Assembly: GCF_006829085.1 (NCBI RefSeq) | Contig: NZ_BJTC01000014.1 | Span: 62,001-126,000 of the forward strand | Length of the DNA: 64,000 nt | Source of the DNA: Chryseobacterium sp. ON_d1 | GTDB lineage: Bacteria > Bacteroidota > Bacteroidia > Flavobacteriales > Weeksellaceae | Direction: 5' to 3' | Shown: piece by piece, positions 51,015-60,865 of the stretch | How the letters are laid out: each line of letters begins with the position of its first letter | Numbering within the stretch: position 1 is the stretch's first letter | Position numbers and translations under genes: made by a program | Notes under the pieces: generated by a model | Databases searched by the model: none | What the model was told of the DNA's origin: nothing | Seen by the model: only the letters and a program-made list of their open reading frames with translations

Positions 51015-51737
51015 TTATTTCTGTAAAAGATTTTTAAGACGGTTATAGATCTCCACATAAGCCTCAGTAACTTCTCCTAAGTCTCTTCTGAATCTGTCTT
51101 TATCTAATTTCTTCATGGTATCTTTATCCCAAAGTCTGCAGGTATCAGGAGAGATTTCGTCTGCTAAGATGATTTCACCCTCTGAAGTTTTTCCTAATTC
51201 GATTTTGAAATCTACCAGAATGATATTGATTTTGTCAAACAGGTCGATTAGGATGTCATTGATATCTGAAGACAGCTCATACATTTCGTCAAGCTCTTCA
51301 TAAGTAGCTGCTCCTAAGAAAACGGCATGGTGGTCGTTGATAAGCGGATCTCCCAGCTCGTCTTTTTTATAGCAGATATCGAAGATGGTTACCGGAGATT
51401 TAATTCCTTCCTCAACTCCTAATCTTTGCGCCATGCTTCCTGCAGAGTAGTTTCTTACCACCATTTCCAAAGGAATGATAGAAACTTTTCTTACCAGCTG
51501 CTCTCTTTCGTCTAGTTTTTTGATGAAATGAGTTTTGATCCCTTTTTCATTTAAATATTCAAAAATAAGGGTCGTGATGGCATTGTTCATTTCCCCTTTA
51601 AGGTCTACCTGACCTCTTTTCTGAGCATTAAATGCGGTAGCATCGTCTTTGAAACGAACTACTACTTCATCAGGATTATCGGTTGCAAATACCTGTTTTG
51701 CTTTCCCCTCGTACAACATTTCTTTCTTTTGACTCAT
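51015..51737 (-). CDS. purC: SAICAR synthetase
   Basis: A 240-residue phosphoribosylaminoimidazole-succinocarboxamide synthase: ATP-grasp fold with YEGKAKQVF near the start, VEMVVRNYSAGS-like and DEISPDTCRLWD motifs. It acts in purine synthesis. It lies 36 bases after the DUF3307 gene, so satD, DUF3307, purC and purF may form one transcript. Confidence 0.95.
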   Translation of the reverse strand: MSQKKEMLYEGKAKQVFATDNPDEVVVRFKDDATAFNAQKRGQVDLKGEMNNAITTLIFEYLNEKGIKTHFIKKLDEREQLVRKVSIIPLEMVVRNYSAGSMAQRLGVEEGIKSPVTIFDICYKKDELGDPLINDHHAVFLGAATYEELDEMYELSSDINDILIDLFDKINIILVDFKIELGKTSEGEIILADEISPDTCRLWDKDTMKKLDKDRFRRDLGEVTEAYVEIYNRLKNLLQK

Positions 51738-51773
51738 AATTTTACTTTCTAAATTGTAGTTAGATTTATTGAT

Positions 51774-52469
51774 TTATTTTATTATTATTCCTGTTAAGAC
51801 AGCCAGTCCAAAACTCAGCAGTGTACCAATCAATACATATTCTGTAAGTTTTCTCTGTTTTGCCTGTGCAAGATCACTGAACCTGAAAACAGATTTGGCA
51901 GCGACCATGAAACCTACGCCTTCCCAGTGATTCACCATGATAAAAGTGAAAACCAGCAGACGTTCTAAAATTCCGATATATTTTCCGGCACTTGATAAAG
52001 ATTCGGTTTGAATATTGTTGGGGCCATCCGGAGCAGGCGTCCATGATGATAATAAGATTTTGATAAAAATAGAAGCAGGTGCTGTCAGAAACAGTGCCGC
52101 CATGATGATCTTTAAAAATTCCTGATTCTGTAAAAAACCAAAGCTGAATTCCCGGAAATAGAAAGAAACTCCGGCAATGACTAAAACATGCAGCAGCTGG
52201 TCAACGAAAAACCACATTTTCTTAGTCTTTACATTTTGAAGCTTAAGTTTGGCAGCATCAATAATGAAATGGGTAATCCCCACCAGAATTGCCACCCACC
52301 AAAGCTGCAGATCCCAAAGAAAAATAAAGCTTAAAACAGTGTGAACCAAAACGTGAAGATATAAAAACTTACTTTTCAGTGTATGGTTCTCCTTATCTGC
52401 AACCCATGAATTTGGCTGAAGTATAAAATCTCCGAGTAGATGTGCCAATATGAGTTTGATAAAGATCAT
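51774..52469 (-). CDS. DUF3307 membrane protein
   Basis: 231 residues with about six hydrophobic segments; the start LILAHLLGDFILQPNSWVADK is the DUF3307 hallmark, followed by a His-rich HVLVHTVLSF and HFIIDAAK. The function is not known. It is paired with SatD (two-base gap), as in other genomes. Confidence 0.85.
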   Translation of the reverse strand: MIFIKLILAHLLGDFILQPNSWVADKENHTLKSKFLYLHVLVHTVLSFIFLWDLQLWWVAILVGITHFIIDAAKLKLQNVKTKKMWFFVDQLLHVLVIAGVSFYFREFSFGFLQNQEFLKIIMAALFLTAPASIFIKILLSSWTPAPDGPNNIQTESLSSAGKYIGILERLLVFTFIMVNHWEGVGFMVAAKSVFRFSDLAQAKQRKLTEYVLIGTLLSFGLAVLTGIIIK

Positions 52470-52471
52470 GC

Positions 52472-53077
52472 CTATAGTTCCGAGATTTTCTTTCTGAAAT
52501 ACTGATTGGTTTCCACAATGAGCTCATAGTTGGCTCGTTTCAGTCTCTGGCTTACCGAAGACTGTGAAATGGCAAATCTTTTAGCAAGATCTTCCTGGGT
52601 AATATCCTGATTCATGATCATCTCATGAATGATCTCTGCCGTAGCCATTGTCCAGTTATCAAAATCTTTAGACGACCATTTCAACAGAATATTAAGATCT
52701 CTGTCTACCGGGTCGCTGGATGTTTTGATCGCAACGGTATGACCGTCACTTTTAAGATCATTAAGCAGCCTTCCGGAATTGACATACGCAGTACCGTTAG
52801 ATTCGGTAATTTTCTCAGAAGAGAAACTTTCTTCGCCAATACCTATGGCCATTCTTACATCTAAATTTTCCAGACTTTTAATAAGTGATTTAATGGCTAG
52901 AAAACGCCAGAAAACGTCATCAATCTTGCATTTGAACTGAAATTCATCTCCTCTGTAGATTTCCCATGTGTGAGGAGCGCTTCCCCATTTTTCGAGAAGA
53001 TTTTTAAGCCTGGTAATCCAAACTTCAGTGTCCGCATGCTGTGAATTTATAATATCACCGGTAATGACCGCTATCAT
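52472..53077 (-). CDS. SatD family protein with C-terminal HTH
   Basis: 201 residues: an N-terminal SatD domain (about 1-140, MIAVITGDIINSQ and EIYRGDEFQFK, nucleotide-cyclase-like in look) and a C-terminal helix-turn-helix (about 155-180, LAKRFAISQSSVSQRLKRANYE). SatD was named from an acid-tolerance locus in streptococci; its role here is unknown. It starts nine bases from a set of three identical-type inverted repeats, which are its likely binding sites. Confidence 0.85.
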   Translation of the reverse strand: MIAVITGDIINSQHADTEVWITRLKNLLEKWGSAPHTWEIYRGDEFQFKCKIDDVFWRFLAIKSLIKSLENLDVRMAIGIGEESFSSEKITESNGTAYVNSGRLLNDLKSDGHTVAIKTSSDPVDRDLNILLKWSSKDFDNWTMATAEIIHEMIMNQDITQEDLAKRFAISQSSVSQRLKRANYELIVETNQYFRKKISEL

Positions 53078-53085
53078 ACTGCAAA

Positions 53086-53105
53086 TATAAGCATAATTAC
53101 TTATA
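53086..53105. promoter_or_regulatory. SatD-type operator 1
   Basis: TATAAG-N8-CTTATA, perfect inverted repeat with an 8-base spacer. Confidence 0.65.
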
Positions 53106-53114
53106 TATAAAAAA

Positions 53115-53134
53115 TATAAGCAGAAACACTTATA
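53115..53134. promoter_or_regulatory. SatD-type operator 2
   Basis: TATAAG-N8-CTTATA, perfect, beginning exactly 29 bases after operator 1. Confidence 0.65.
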
Positions 53135-53143
53135 GATATTGAT

Positions 53144-53163
53144 TATTAGCAGATCTGCTTATA
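53144..53163. promoter_or_regulatory. SatD-type operator 3
   Basis: TATTAG-CAGATCTG-CTTATA: one mismatch in the left half-site and a palindromic spacer, beginning exactly 29 bases after operator 2. Confidence 0.6.
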
Positions 53164-53522
53164 TCGATAATATTGTAAAGATAAGGGTTTTAAGGCTTTA
53201 TACAGAATTCAAAATAAGAAAAAAGCAAAAAAATGTTCAATGTTCTGTTATTGCATCGGCTTTAACTCTACTTTTTTATATTTATTATAGTAAGAAGCTG
53301 TTCCTGCTATCCGTTATACTCCTCGCTCCATAGCTCTCCCACACTAAACCCCATACACACTCAAATCCAACTGTGGGATAACCGCTACTATCAGGGGCTA
53401 GGACAGTTATTGCGAGCAAAGCGAAGCCATCTCTTGAATTATTTCTACACCATATAAAAGTAGACCTAACAGGTTTTAAAAACCTGTTAGGTCTGGCTGT
53501 TAGTATTTAAATCTGATTTTAT
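53164..53522. other. Intergenic region with repeat fragments
   Basis: About 360 bases upstream of satD and downstream of the endonuclease gene. It contains TTGCGAGCAAAGCGAAGCCA near 53412, a flavobacterial repeat-like word, and the palindrome at 53462-53494. No gene seen. Confidence 0.5.
53462..53494. terminator. Palindrome, likely terminator of the endonuclease gene
   Basis: 16-bp perfect arms (AGACCTAACAGGTTTT and complement) around one base. It has the same design as the palindrome at 12358-12392. Confidence 0.65.
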
Positions 53523-55442
53523 TTACCTTTTAATAAACTGATGGGCCTTCTCATCAAGCTTCAAGAAATAAATTCCCGTAGGAATACCCTGTACGGAAAT
53601 ATTCTTCTTATACCTGAAAGGATCTTTTTCCGTATAGATTACCTTTCCAGAAAGATCTATGATTTGAGCTGTTTTTACTTTTTCAATCTCTCCTTTTACA
53701 TAAAGATTATCATAAACCGGGTTTGGATAAACTGTAAATTCATGATCAACAGCAATCAGCTCTGCAGTGGACAATGTACCACCAAGGTCCTGACAGTAAT
53801 TGGACGGATATGAATCCCATTCACTGATGTTGAATGTGCTGTTAGGCTGATTAACGGTACTTTTTCTGTACAAAGATACATTTCCGTTATTATTGGTTGT
53901 AAATTTCACCCCGATAGCATCTACAGTAACTGTTTTATTATAAGCAAGCTCTACATAGTTGCCCCCTGAAAACATCATCGGATCAGAAGCCGTTACAAAT
54001 CTTGCCTGTGCACTTGTATAACAGGATAACGTGGATTTTGGATTCAAAATAACGAAAGTTTCATTGTTTCCTACCTTCCCCTCCAGTTCATAGGTATCTC
54101 CGCTATAAAAAGCTCCTGTACTTGTATTTTTAAACTGAATATTAATCCTGTAATTATTTAAATTAACTTCATGTCCGGTTTTATTGACAATTTCCAGTGC
54201 ATTATTCTTAACAGTATTGGAATTGTTGTTCGTTCCTGATATATATTTCGTGATCATGAGATCCGGAGCATAAGAGTCCGAGGCGATCGTTGAAGCGGTC
54301 AACGTATTGCTGAAGGGAGATTCAAGATATGCTTTATCAAAAGCTTTCACTGTAAAAGTATAGGTTGTTGAAGGACTCAGGTGGTCAATACTTATAGAAG
54401 TTCCTTTTGTAACAGCAACAGGTGTTGTTGAACCGTTCATATATACCCTGTAGCCTAAAATATCAGAATCAGGAGAAGCCGTCCAGTTCAGATTGATAAA
54501 ATAAGCATTCTGTTGGGTTGAAGCCAGAGATCCCGGAGCTGCCGGAGCAATATTATCAGGCGTTTCAGACCAGATCATATCAATCCATTCCGGATGATCA
54601 ATAAAAGGATTTCTGTTCTTTTGTAGCGTATATATGGTGTTATTCCTGTCAATTTCTCTTTGGGAGACAGGATCCATTGCACTCCACTGCTTCAGCATGG
54701 CCACATATGGAAGGTCGATAGCCCTTTCTTCCGTTCCGTCAAGCGGGCATTGATCAGTTGCAGGAGTAAGATTAGCTGATGTAGTATAAGCTGTATTGAA
54801 TGAGCCCAATTTCCCTTCATATCTTACAGCAAAATACAACAAACTCCTTGCAATATCTCCCTTGAATTCATTAATAGGCTCATAAACTCTTCCTGTATAG
54901 GGATAATTGGGGATTGCTGCATTTGATATCCTCGAAGTATTGTTGAAAATATAATGGTTGGTAGTATTGCCAACTCCATAAGGATAATTACTCCTCCTCT
55001 GATTGATATATGCATCAACAGGAATAATAAAGTTCAGATCGGAATACATCGGGTAATCACTGATTGATGAGCTTGTACTGAAGGTGCTTTGAGGCATCAT
55101 ATGCTCTCTGTTGTAGCCCATTCCTTCCACACTGGCACCCGCAATGATCTGGTCCACTGTATATTCATAAGAATCAGGCCCTGAAGGAATCTCAGAATAG
55201 ATATCCAACAGGTATTGAGTATTGGAAGCGTCATGATCATAATATTTGTCAAGATCAGTCTGCCCATACAATACTTTAAGATCATCATAATGCCAGTTGA
55301 TCATTTTTTCCGAAATAATATCATGAAGTTTTGATTTCAGAGCATATCCCGTCAATCCGGCTGTTCCATCATAATATCCCGCAGGAGCCTGCGCAGATAA
55401 ACAAGAAGAAATTAAAATGATAGGAAGTAGAATTTTTTTCAT
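53523..55442 (-). CDS. T9SS-secreted endonuclease I family nuclease
   Basis: 639 residues. Signal peptide (1-18), endonuclease I domain (about 35-290, catalytic His 114 in NREHMMPQS), fibronectin type III (about 300-385), a lamin-tail-like domain (about 390-500), and a C-terminal type A T9SS sorting domain (about 565-639, VYPNPVYDNLYVKG to FIKR). It is predicted to be exported through the outer membrane and degrade extracellular DNA/RNA. The gene stands alone. Confidence 0.9.
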   Translation of the reverse strand: MKKILLPIILISSCLSAQAPAGYYDGTAGLTGYALKSKLHDIISEKMINWHYDDLKVLYGQTDLDKYYDHDASNTQYLLDIYSEIPSGPDSYEYTVDQIIAGASVEGMGYNREHMMPQSTFSTSSSISDYPMYSDLNFIIPVDAYINQRRSNYPYGVGNTTNHYIFNNTSRISNAAIPNYPYTGRVYEPINEFKGDIARSLLYFAVRYEGKLGSFNTAYTTSANLTPATDQCPLDGTEERAIDLPYVAMLKQWSAMDPVSQREIDRNNTIYTLQKNRNPFIDHPEWIDMIWSETPDNIAPAAPGSLASTQQNAYFINLNWTASPDSDILGYRVYMNGSTTPVAVTKGTSISIDHLSPSTTYTFTVKAFDKAYLESPFSNTLTASTIASDSYAPDLMITKYISGTNNNSNTVKNNALEIVNKTGHEVNLNNYRINIQFKNTSTGAFYSGDTYELEGKVGNNETFVILNPKSTLSCYTSAQARFVTASDPMMFSGGNYVELAYNKTVTVDAIGVKFTTNNNGNVSLYRKSTVNQPNSTFNISEWDSYPSNYCQDLGGTLSTAELIAVDHEFTVYPNPVYDNLYVKGEIEKVKTAQIIDLSGKVIYTEKDPFRYKKNISVQGIPTGIYFLKLDEKAHQFIKR

Positions 55443-55633
55443 GCTTTAAAAATTGGAGAGCTAAAATAGTGAATTAAGAAATGTCAAATAATGAATATTT
55501 TATTAAAAAGGTATTAATTTTTAAAACATAAAAAATTGAAAATTAAAGGCATTGCCCTTCAATATTATGAGTAAAATAATTTTTTTTTAGCATTCCATCA
55601 ATTTGGTTATCTTTGGGAACTAACTATTATTAT

Positions 55634-56773
55634 ATGAATACAGAGACTATTGACAACATCAAAATGATAGCGGAGACAGCAAGAGAATTTGCAGAAAAGA
55701 ATATCCGGCCGAATATTATGGAATGGGATGAAAGCCAGATATTTCCGAAGGACTTATTCCACCAGTTGGGTGAAATGGGTTTTATGGGAATTGTAGTTCC
55801 TGAACAATATGGAGGTTCCGGATTAGGATATCATGAATATGTTACCATTCTGGACGAAATTTCTCAGGTCGACCCATCAATCGGTCTTTCTGTAGCAGCG
55901 CACAATTCACTATGCACCAATCATATTTATGAATTTGGGAATGAAGAGCAAAGACACAAATGGCTTCCTCAGCTGGCATCCGGAAAAGTAATCGGAGCCT
56001 GGGGACTGACTGAGCACAATACCGGTTCAGATTCAGGAGGAATGTCCACTACTGCGGTAAAAGACGGAGATGAATGGATCATCAACGGAGCTAAAAACTT
56101 CATTACTCATGCGATCTCCGGAGATATTGCTGTGGTAATGACAAGAACAGGAGAAAAAGGGGCTAAAAATAATTCCACAGCTTTTGTTTTAGAAAAAGGA
56201 ATGCCTGGATTTACTTCCGGTAAAAAAGAAAATAAATTAGGAATGCGTGCCTCTGAAACGGCAGAACTGATTTTTGACAATGTACGCGTGCCGGATTCTC
56301 ACCGCCTGGGCGAAGTAGGTGAAGGTTTTAAACAGGCCATGAAAGTTTTGGACGGAGGCAGAATTTCTATCGCTGCATTGAGCTTAGGTACTGCAAGAGG
56401 AGCATATAAGGCTGCGTTGAAATATGCAAAAGAAAGACATCAGTTTGGAAAACCCATTGCTGATTTCCAGGCCATCAACTTTATGCTGGCAGATATGGCA
56501 ACAGAAATTGATGCTGCCGAACTTTTGATCCAGAGAGCTTCAACCCTGAAAAATGCAAAGCAAAAGATGACTAAAGAAGGAGCTATGGCAAAGTTATACG
56601 CATCTGAAGCTTGTGTAAGAATCGCCAATAACGCTGTACAGATCTTCGGAGGATATGGCTATACAAAAGACTTCCCGGCTGAAAAATTCTACAGAGACTC
56701 TAAACTTTGTACCATTGGTGAAGGGACTTCTGAAATCCAGAGGCTGGTTATCGGAAGAGATATAACAAGATAA
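55634..56773 (+). CDS. Acyl-CoA dehydrogenase
   Basis: 379 residues from the ATG at 55634. FAD-dependent desaturation of acyl-CoA. Motifs: AWGLTEHNTGSDSGG, the C-terminal IFGGYGYTKDFPAEKFYRD, and catalytic Glu 363 in IGEGTSEIQ. Its closest pattern is the short/branched-chain group. The DinB gene follows 18 bases later. Confidence 0.93.
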   Translation: MNTETIDNIKMIAETAREFAEKNIRPNIMEWDESQIFPKDLFHQLGEMGFMGIVVPEQYGGSGLGYHEYVTILDEISQVDPSIGLSVAAHNSLCTNHIYEFGNEEQRHKWLPQLASGKVIGAWGLTEHNTGSDSGGMSTTAVKDGDEWIINGAKNFITHAISGDIAVVMTRTGEKGAKNNSTAFVLEKGMPGFTSGKKENKLGMRASETAELIFDNVRVPDSHRLGEVGEGFKQAMKVLDGGRISIAALSLGTARGAYKAALKYAKERHQFGKPIADFQAINFMLADMATEIDAAELLIQRASTLKNAKQKMTKEGAMAKLYASEACVRIANNAVQIFGGYGYTKDFPAEKFYRDSKLCTIGEGTSEIQRLVIGRDITR

Positions 56774-56791
56774 TTTTAAATCCCGATACAA

Positions 56792-57289
56792 ATGATTAAA
56801 AAGGCACTTTTAGGTGAATTTCTGCATGAAGCCGAAAACACCAGAAAAATTTTAAAAGCCATCCCTGACAGCGCACTGGACTGGAAACCGTCTGAAAAAA
56901 ACTGGACAACAGGCCAGCTGGCTTCTCACATTGCGGAAGTATATAATTGGTATGAACCCACTTTCAATCAGGACACTTTTGATATGGGTGCCTATAAGTA
57001 TGATAAAGGAGATATTTCCAAAACCGAAAATATCCTTGCAAAATTTGAAGAAAATGTTGCCAATGCACAGAAGGCTCTGGAAAATTCCGATGAAAACACT
57101 TATTTTAATGAGTGGAAAATGGAAATGAATGGGAATATCCTTTTTCCGCCATCTCCGAAAATTCAGGTGATAAGAGGTTTTCTTTATAATCATTTGTACC
57201 ATCACAGAGGTGAGCTGGTTGTTTATCTGAGATCAACAGGAAATAAAGTTCCCGGTCTTTATGGCCCTACTGCTGATGATAAAATATAA
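56792..57289 (+). CDS. DinB family protein
   Basis: 165 residues of the DinB/YfiT four-helix fold. Candidate metal His residues lie in QLASHIAEVY and in the pair YNHLYHHRGEL; the start LLGEFLHEAENTRKILKAIP is typical. It has no export signal. It is likely cotranscribed with the acyl-CoA dehydrogenase; the function is unknown. Confidence 0.85.
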   Translation: MIKKALLGEFLHEAENTRKILKAIPDSALDWKPSEKNWTTGQLASHIAEVYNWYEPTFNQDTFDMGAYKYDKGDISKTENILAKFEENVANAQKALENSDENTYFNEWKMEMNGNILFPPSPKIQVIRGFLYNHLYHHRGELVVYLRSTGNKVPGLYGPTADDKI

Positions 57290-57312
57290 TTGAAAATTAT
57301 CAACTCTATAAG

Positions 57313-57340
57313 AATGACATATACCTTGGTGTATGTCATT
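57313..57340 (+). terminator. Intrinsic terminator of the acyl-CoA dehydrogenase/DinB unit
   Basis: 13-bp stem AATGACATATACC/GGTGTATGTCATT (one G-T) with a 2-base loop, then TTTCTTTT. Confidence 0.8.
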
Positions 57341-57488
57341 TTTCTTTTAAAGACGAGCGCTTTAAATTATACTCAATGCATTGCATAATAAATTAAGTAA
57401 ACAGTCTAAATTTTTCTTAAAAATTTTTGTTTTTCATAATATATTTTTTGTTAGATTTGATATTCCACAATCAAATTTAATTTTTAAT

Positions 57489-60419
57489 ATGAAAAAACAA
57501 TTAACGCTGATTGGAATGCTCCTTATTTCGGGTATTTCTTTCGCACAGACAGACCGTCTTTGGTCTGAAAGTTCCAGAAAAACTTCATCAGAGATCTTTG
57601 AAAACAAATCCGGCATCAACAATCCCAAGGTGTACAGCCTGGATGTTAACGGATTGAAAAATGTTTTGGCAAAAGCTCCCAAAAGACTGGCTGTAGGCGA
57701 AAAATCAGAACTCATCATTTCTTTCCCCAATTCAGAAGGAAGAATGGAGAATTTTAAAGTGAGGGAGAATTCCAATTTTGCCCCTGAGCTGGCAGCAAAG
57801 TATCCGGATATCAAATCCTATGTGGGACAAGGTCTGGATGATCCCAATTCTACAGTCTATTTCAGTGTTTCTCCACTAGGACTGTCATCAATGGAAATTT
57901 ACGGTGATAAATCTGCTGTATTCATTGAGCCATACACCAAAGACCTTTCCACCTATGTAGTATACAGAAAGTCTGATAAAAAGGATGATCTTAACAAATT
58001 TGAATGTACTGTGGTAGAGGCCGCCCAGAAAGGAGTCTCCAATTCTGCTCTTGCTGCAAGACCCAACGCTGATGATGCCAAACTGAGAACCTTCAGACTG
58101 GCGTTGTCCTGTACAGGAGAATACACCACATATTTTGGAGGAACAAAAGCACAGGCCCTTGCCGCAATGAATAACACTATGACCCGCGTAAACGGTGTTT
58201 TTGAAAAAGATTTTGCCGCAAGAATGGTTCTTATCGCCAACAACGACGCTGTCATCTACACCAACGCTTCCACAGACCCCTATTCTGCTGCTTCAGGAAT
58301 GAGTAACTGGAACTCTCAGCTGCAAAGCACCTTGACTTCCGTTATTGGTGAAGCCAATTATGATATCGGACACCTTTTCGGAGCTTCAGGAGGCGGAGGA
58401 AATGCCGGCTGTATCGGTTGTATCTGTACAAATGGTTCCAAAGGAAGCGGCTATACATCTCCTGCAGATGCTATTCCTTCAGGAGATAATTTTGATATCG
58501 ACTATGTAGCCCATGAGATGGGACATCAGTTTGGCGGTAATCACACCTTCTCTATGAACAACGAAGGCACAGGAGCTAATATGGAACCAGGTTCGGGGTC
58601 TACAATTATGGGATATGCGGGAATTACCAGCCAGGATATTCAGCCACATTCCGATGCATTTTTCCATGCGATAAGCATTCAGCAGATCACTAATAATATT
58701 AAAGCCAAAACCTGCTCTGTCAACACCAATACCGGAAACTCAATTCCTACAGCCAATGCAGGTCTGGATTATACAATACCCAAAGGAACACCATTTGTAC
58801 TGACAGGTACCGGAACAGATGCTGACGGGGATTCCCTGACCTATATCTGGGAGCAGATGGATAATGCCTCTTCTTCCCAGACAGGAGCAAGTTCAGCTGC
58901 CAGCGCAACAAAAGCTTCAGGGCCTAACTTCAGATCATGGACTCCAACGACAGCCCCAGTAAGATATTTCCCAAGAATGGCTTCTATCCTAGCAGGAGCT
59001 ACTACTACAGCAGGATCTGAAATCACTGTTGAAGCTCTTTCTTCCGTTGCGAGAACATTGAATTTCAGATTTACGGTTCGTGATAACAAAGCGGGAGGTT
59101 CAGGAAATAATTCTGATGATGCTGTTATCACCGTAAATTCAACCGCAGGGCCGTTCCTGGTAACTTCACAAAACTCAGCGACAACGTACGCAGGAGGAAG
59201 TTCTCAAACAGTGACCTGGGATGTGGCGGGAACTACAGCAAATGGCGTAAATACGGCCAATGTAGATATCCTATGGTCAACAGACAGTGGAAACACATGG
59301 ACCACACTGTTGGCAGGAACTCCAAATGACGGCTCACAGGCTGTAACCATCCCTAATGCCAATACCACTACCGGAAGAATTATGGTAAAAGGAGCAAATC
59401 ATATTTTCTTTGATGTGAACAATGCCAACATCTCTGTAAATGCAGGTTCCGGAACTCCTGATACCGTTGCACCAACAGCTCCTACCCTTGCTGCTTCAGG
59501 AACTACTTCTACAACGACCAATCTCTCATGGTCAGGGGCAACAGACAATGTGGGGGTTACAGGATATGATGTATACCAGGGAGCTTCTTTAATAGGCTCT
59601 ACTGCTTCTACAACTTATACCGTAACAGGACTGACTCCTGCAACCACGTATTCTTTCTCTGTTAAAGCAAAAGATGCAGCAGGAAATACTTCTGTTTCCA
59701 GTAATACGGTAAGTGTTACCACTCTTTCAGGCGGAACGGTTACTTATTGCTCATCTTCAGCATCCAATACAGCTGATGAAAGAATCGGAAACGTAACATT
59801 CGGATCTATTAACAATACCTCTACAGGAACCGCAGGGTATGAAAACTTTACTTCAATTTCTACCAATGTTACAAGAGGAAATGCTTATACAATTTCCATC
59901 ACTCCGGTTTGGACATCTACAAAATACAGCGAAGCATACGCTGTTTATATTGATTACAACGGTGACGGAGACTTCACAGACAGCGGAGAGCTGGCATGGA
60001 CAAAAGCAGGGTCTACGACCAGTCCGGTAACAGGATCTATCACGATTCCATCCACAGCAACCATTGGATCTACCAGAATGAGAGTGATGATGAAATACAG
60101 CTCAATACCAACATCATCATGTGAAGCATTTACCTATGGTCAGGTTGAAGATTACACGCTTAACATCGTATCTTCAGGAAGAGGAGATCTTCAGAACACA
60201 AAAGATCTGATCACAGATATTAAGCTATATCCAAACCCCGCCAGAGATATCCTTCATATTTCCAATACCACATCAGAAGACTATAAAATCTTTGATATGG
60301 GTGGAAAACTAATTGACTCAGGAAAACTTCAGAGAGGTTCTGTGAATGTAAGCAACCTTATTAAAGGTGCCTATATGCTTCAAATTGGAGAATCAACGAA
60401 ACGATTCATTAAAAATTAA
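57489..60419 (+). CDS. T9SS-secreted reprolysin-like zinc metalloprotease
   Basis: 976 residues from the ATG at 57489 (signal peptide ending SFAQ); the longer frame from 57381 is not supported. Propeptide region to about 195; M12B-like catalytic domain (about 200-420) with zinc motif HEMGHQFGGNH (His 342, 346, 352) and a Cys cluster NAGCIGCICTNG; PKD-like segment (about 425-540); FN3 (about 658-745); GEVED domain (about 750-895); type A sorting domain (about 905-976). It is exported by T9SS to the surface or medium. Confidence 0.92.
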   Translation: MKKQLTLIGMLLISGISFAQTDRLWSESSRKTSSEIFENKSGINNPKVYSLDVNGLKNVLAKAPKRLAVGEKSELIISFPNSEGRMENFKVRENSNFAPELAAKYPDIKSYVGQGLDDPNSTVYFSVSPLGLSSMEIYGDKSAVFIEPYTKDLSTYVVYRKSDKKDDLNKFECTVVEAAQKGVSNSALAARPNADDAKLRTFRLALSCTGEYTTYFGGTKAQALAAMNNTMTRVNGVFEKDFAARMVLIANNDAVIYTNASTDPYSAASGMSNWNSQLQSTLTSVIGEANYDIGHLFGASGGGGNAGCIGCICTNGSKGSGYTSPADAIPSGDNFDIDYVAHEMGHQFGGNHTFSMNNEGTGANMEPGSGSTIMGYAGITSQDIQPHSDAFFHAISIQQITNNIKAKTCSVNTNTGNSIPTANAGLDYTIPKGTPFVLTGTGTDADGDSLTYIWEQMDNASSSQTGASSAASATKASGPNFRSWTPTTAPVRYFPRMASILAGATTTAGSEITVEALSSVARTLNFRFTVRDNKAGGSGNNSDDAVITVNSTAGPFLVTSQNSATTYAGGSSQTVTWDVAGTTANGVNTANVDILWSTDSGNTWTTLLAGTPNDGSQAVTIPNANTTTGRIMVKGANHIFFDVNNANISVNAGSGTPDTVAPTAPTLAASGTTSTTTNLSWSGATDNVGVTGYDVYQGASLIGSTASTTYTVTGLTPATTYSFSVKAKDAAGNTSVSSNTVSVTTLSGGTVTYCSSSASNTADERIGNVTFGSINNTSTGTAGYENFTSISTNVTRGNAYTISITPVWTSTKYSEAYAVYIDYNGDGDFTDSGELAWTKAGSTTSPVTGSITIPSTATIGSTRMRVMMKYSSIPTSSCEAFTYGQVEDYTLNIVSSGRGDLQNTKDLITDIKLYPNPARDILHISNTTSEDYKIFDMGGKLIDSGKLQRGSVNVSNLIKGAYMLQIGESTKRFIKN

Positions 60420-60443
60420 GACTTTAAAATTAAACGATGTAAA

Positions 60444-60469
60444 AAAACTGCCCTTTACGGGGCAGTTTT
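60444..60469 (+). terminator. Intrinsic terminator of the protease gene
   Basis: 10-bp stem AAAACTGCCC/GGGCAGTTTT with a 6-base loop and ATTTT after. Confidence 0.8.
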
Positions 60470-60865
60470 ATTTTAATGCTAAAAATCATAAAATAATCAT
60501 TTATAACTGCAAATAATTTTATAAAAATATTTTATTTAAAATAAAATCACTAGTATTTGAGTTTTTTGATTTAAATTTATCGCATAATAATTTTTTTTTT
60601 ATTGTACCGTTTACCCAGTTTGTATTTAAGGGAGCTTCGAAACGTTTTTGATGCGTAATCCAAGGCTTCTTTTCACCCTATTTTGGTGTAAGTGTATTCC
60701 ATAATTTAAATATACTGCCGGAAAAGCTTATTATTAAAGTAAAATCTGATTCTTGTAATAGAACTGCATTCATAATATTCACTTAAGATTTTGTAAAAAT
60801 GATGTTTCAAAAAAGGTAGCCCTTCTAATACCTCTGTAATTTTAAAATAATTTAAAATTTTTTAT
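60470..60865. other. AT-rich intergenic region
   Basis: About 400 bases with no frame of interest. Long A/T runs; the promoter of the TNT-like gene must be near its right end (a weak TACCTCTG element about 35 bases before the ATG). Confidence 0.5.

Noticed and set aside
57381..57488. Extended N-terminus of the T9SS protease
   Set aside because: The extra 36 residues precede a clear signal peptide starting at 57489 and have no export logic.
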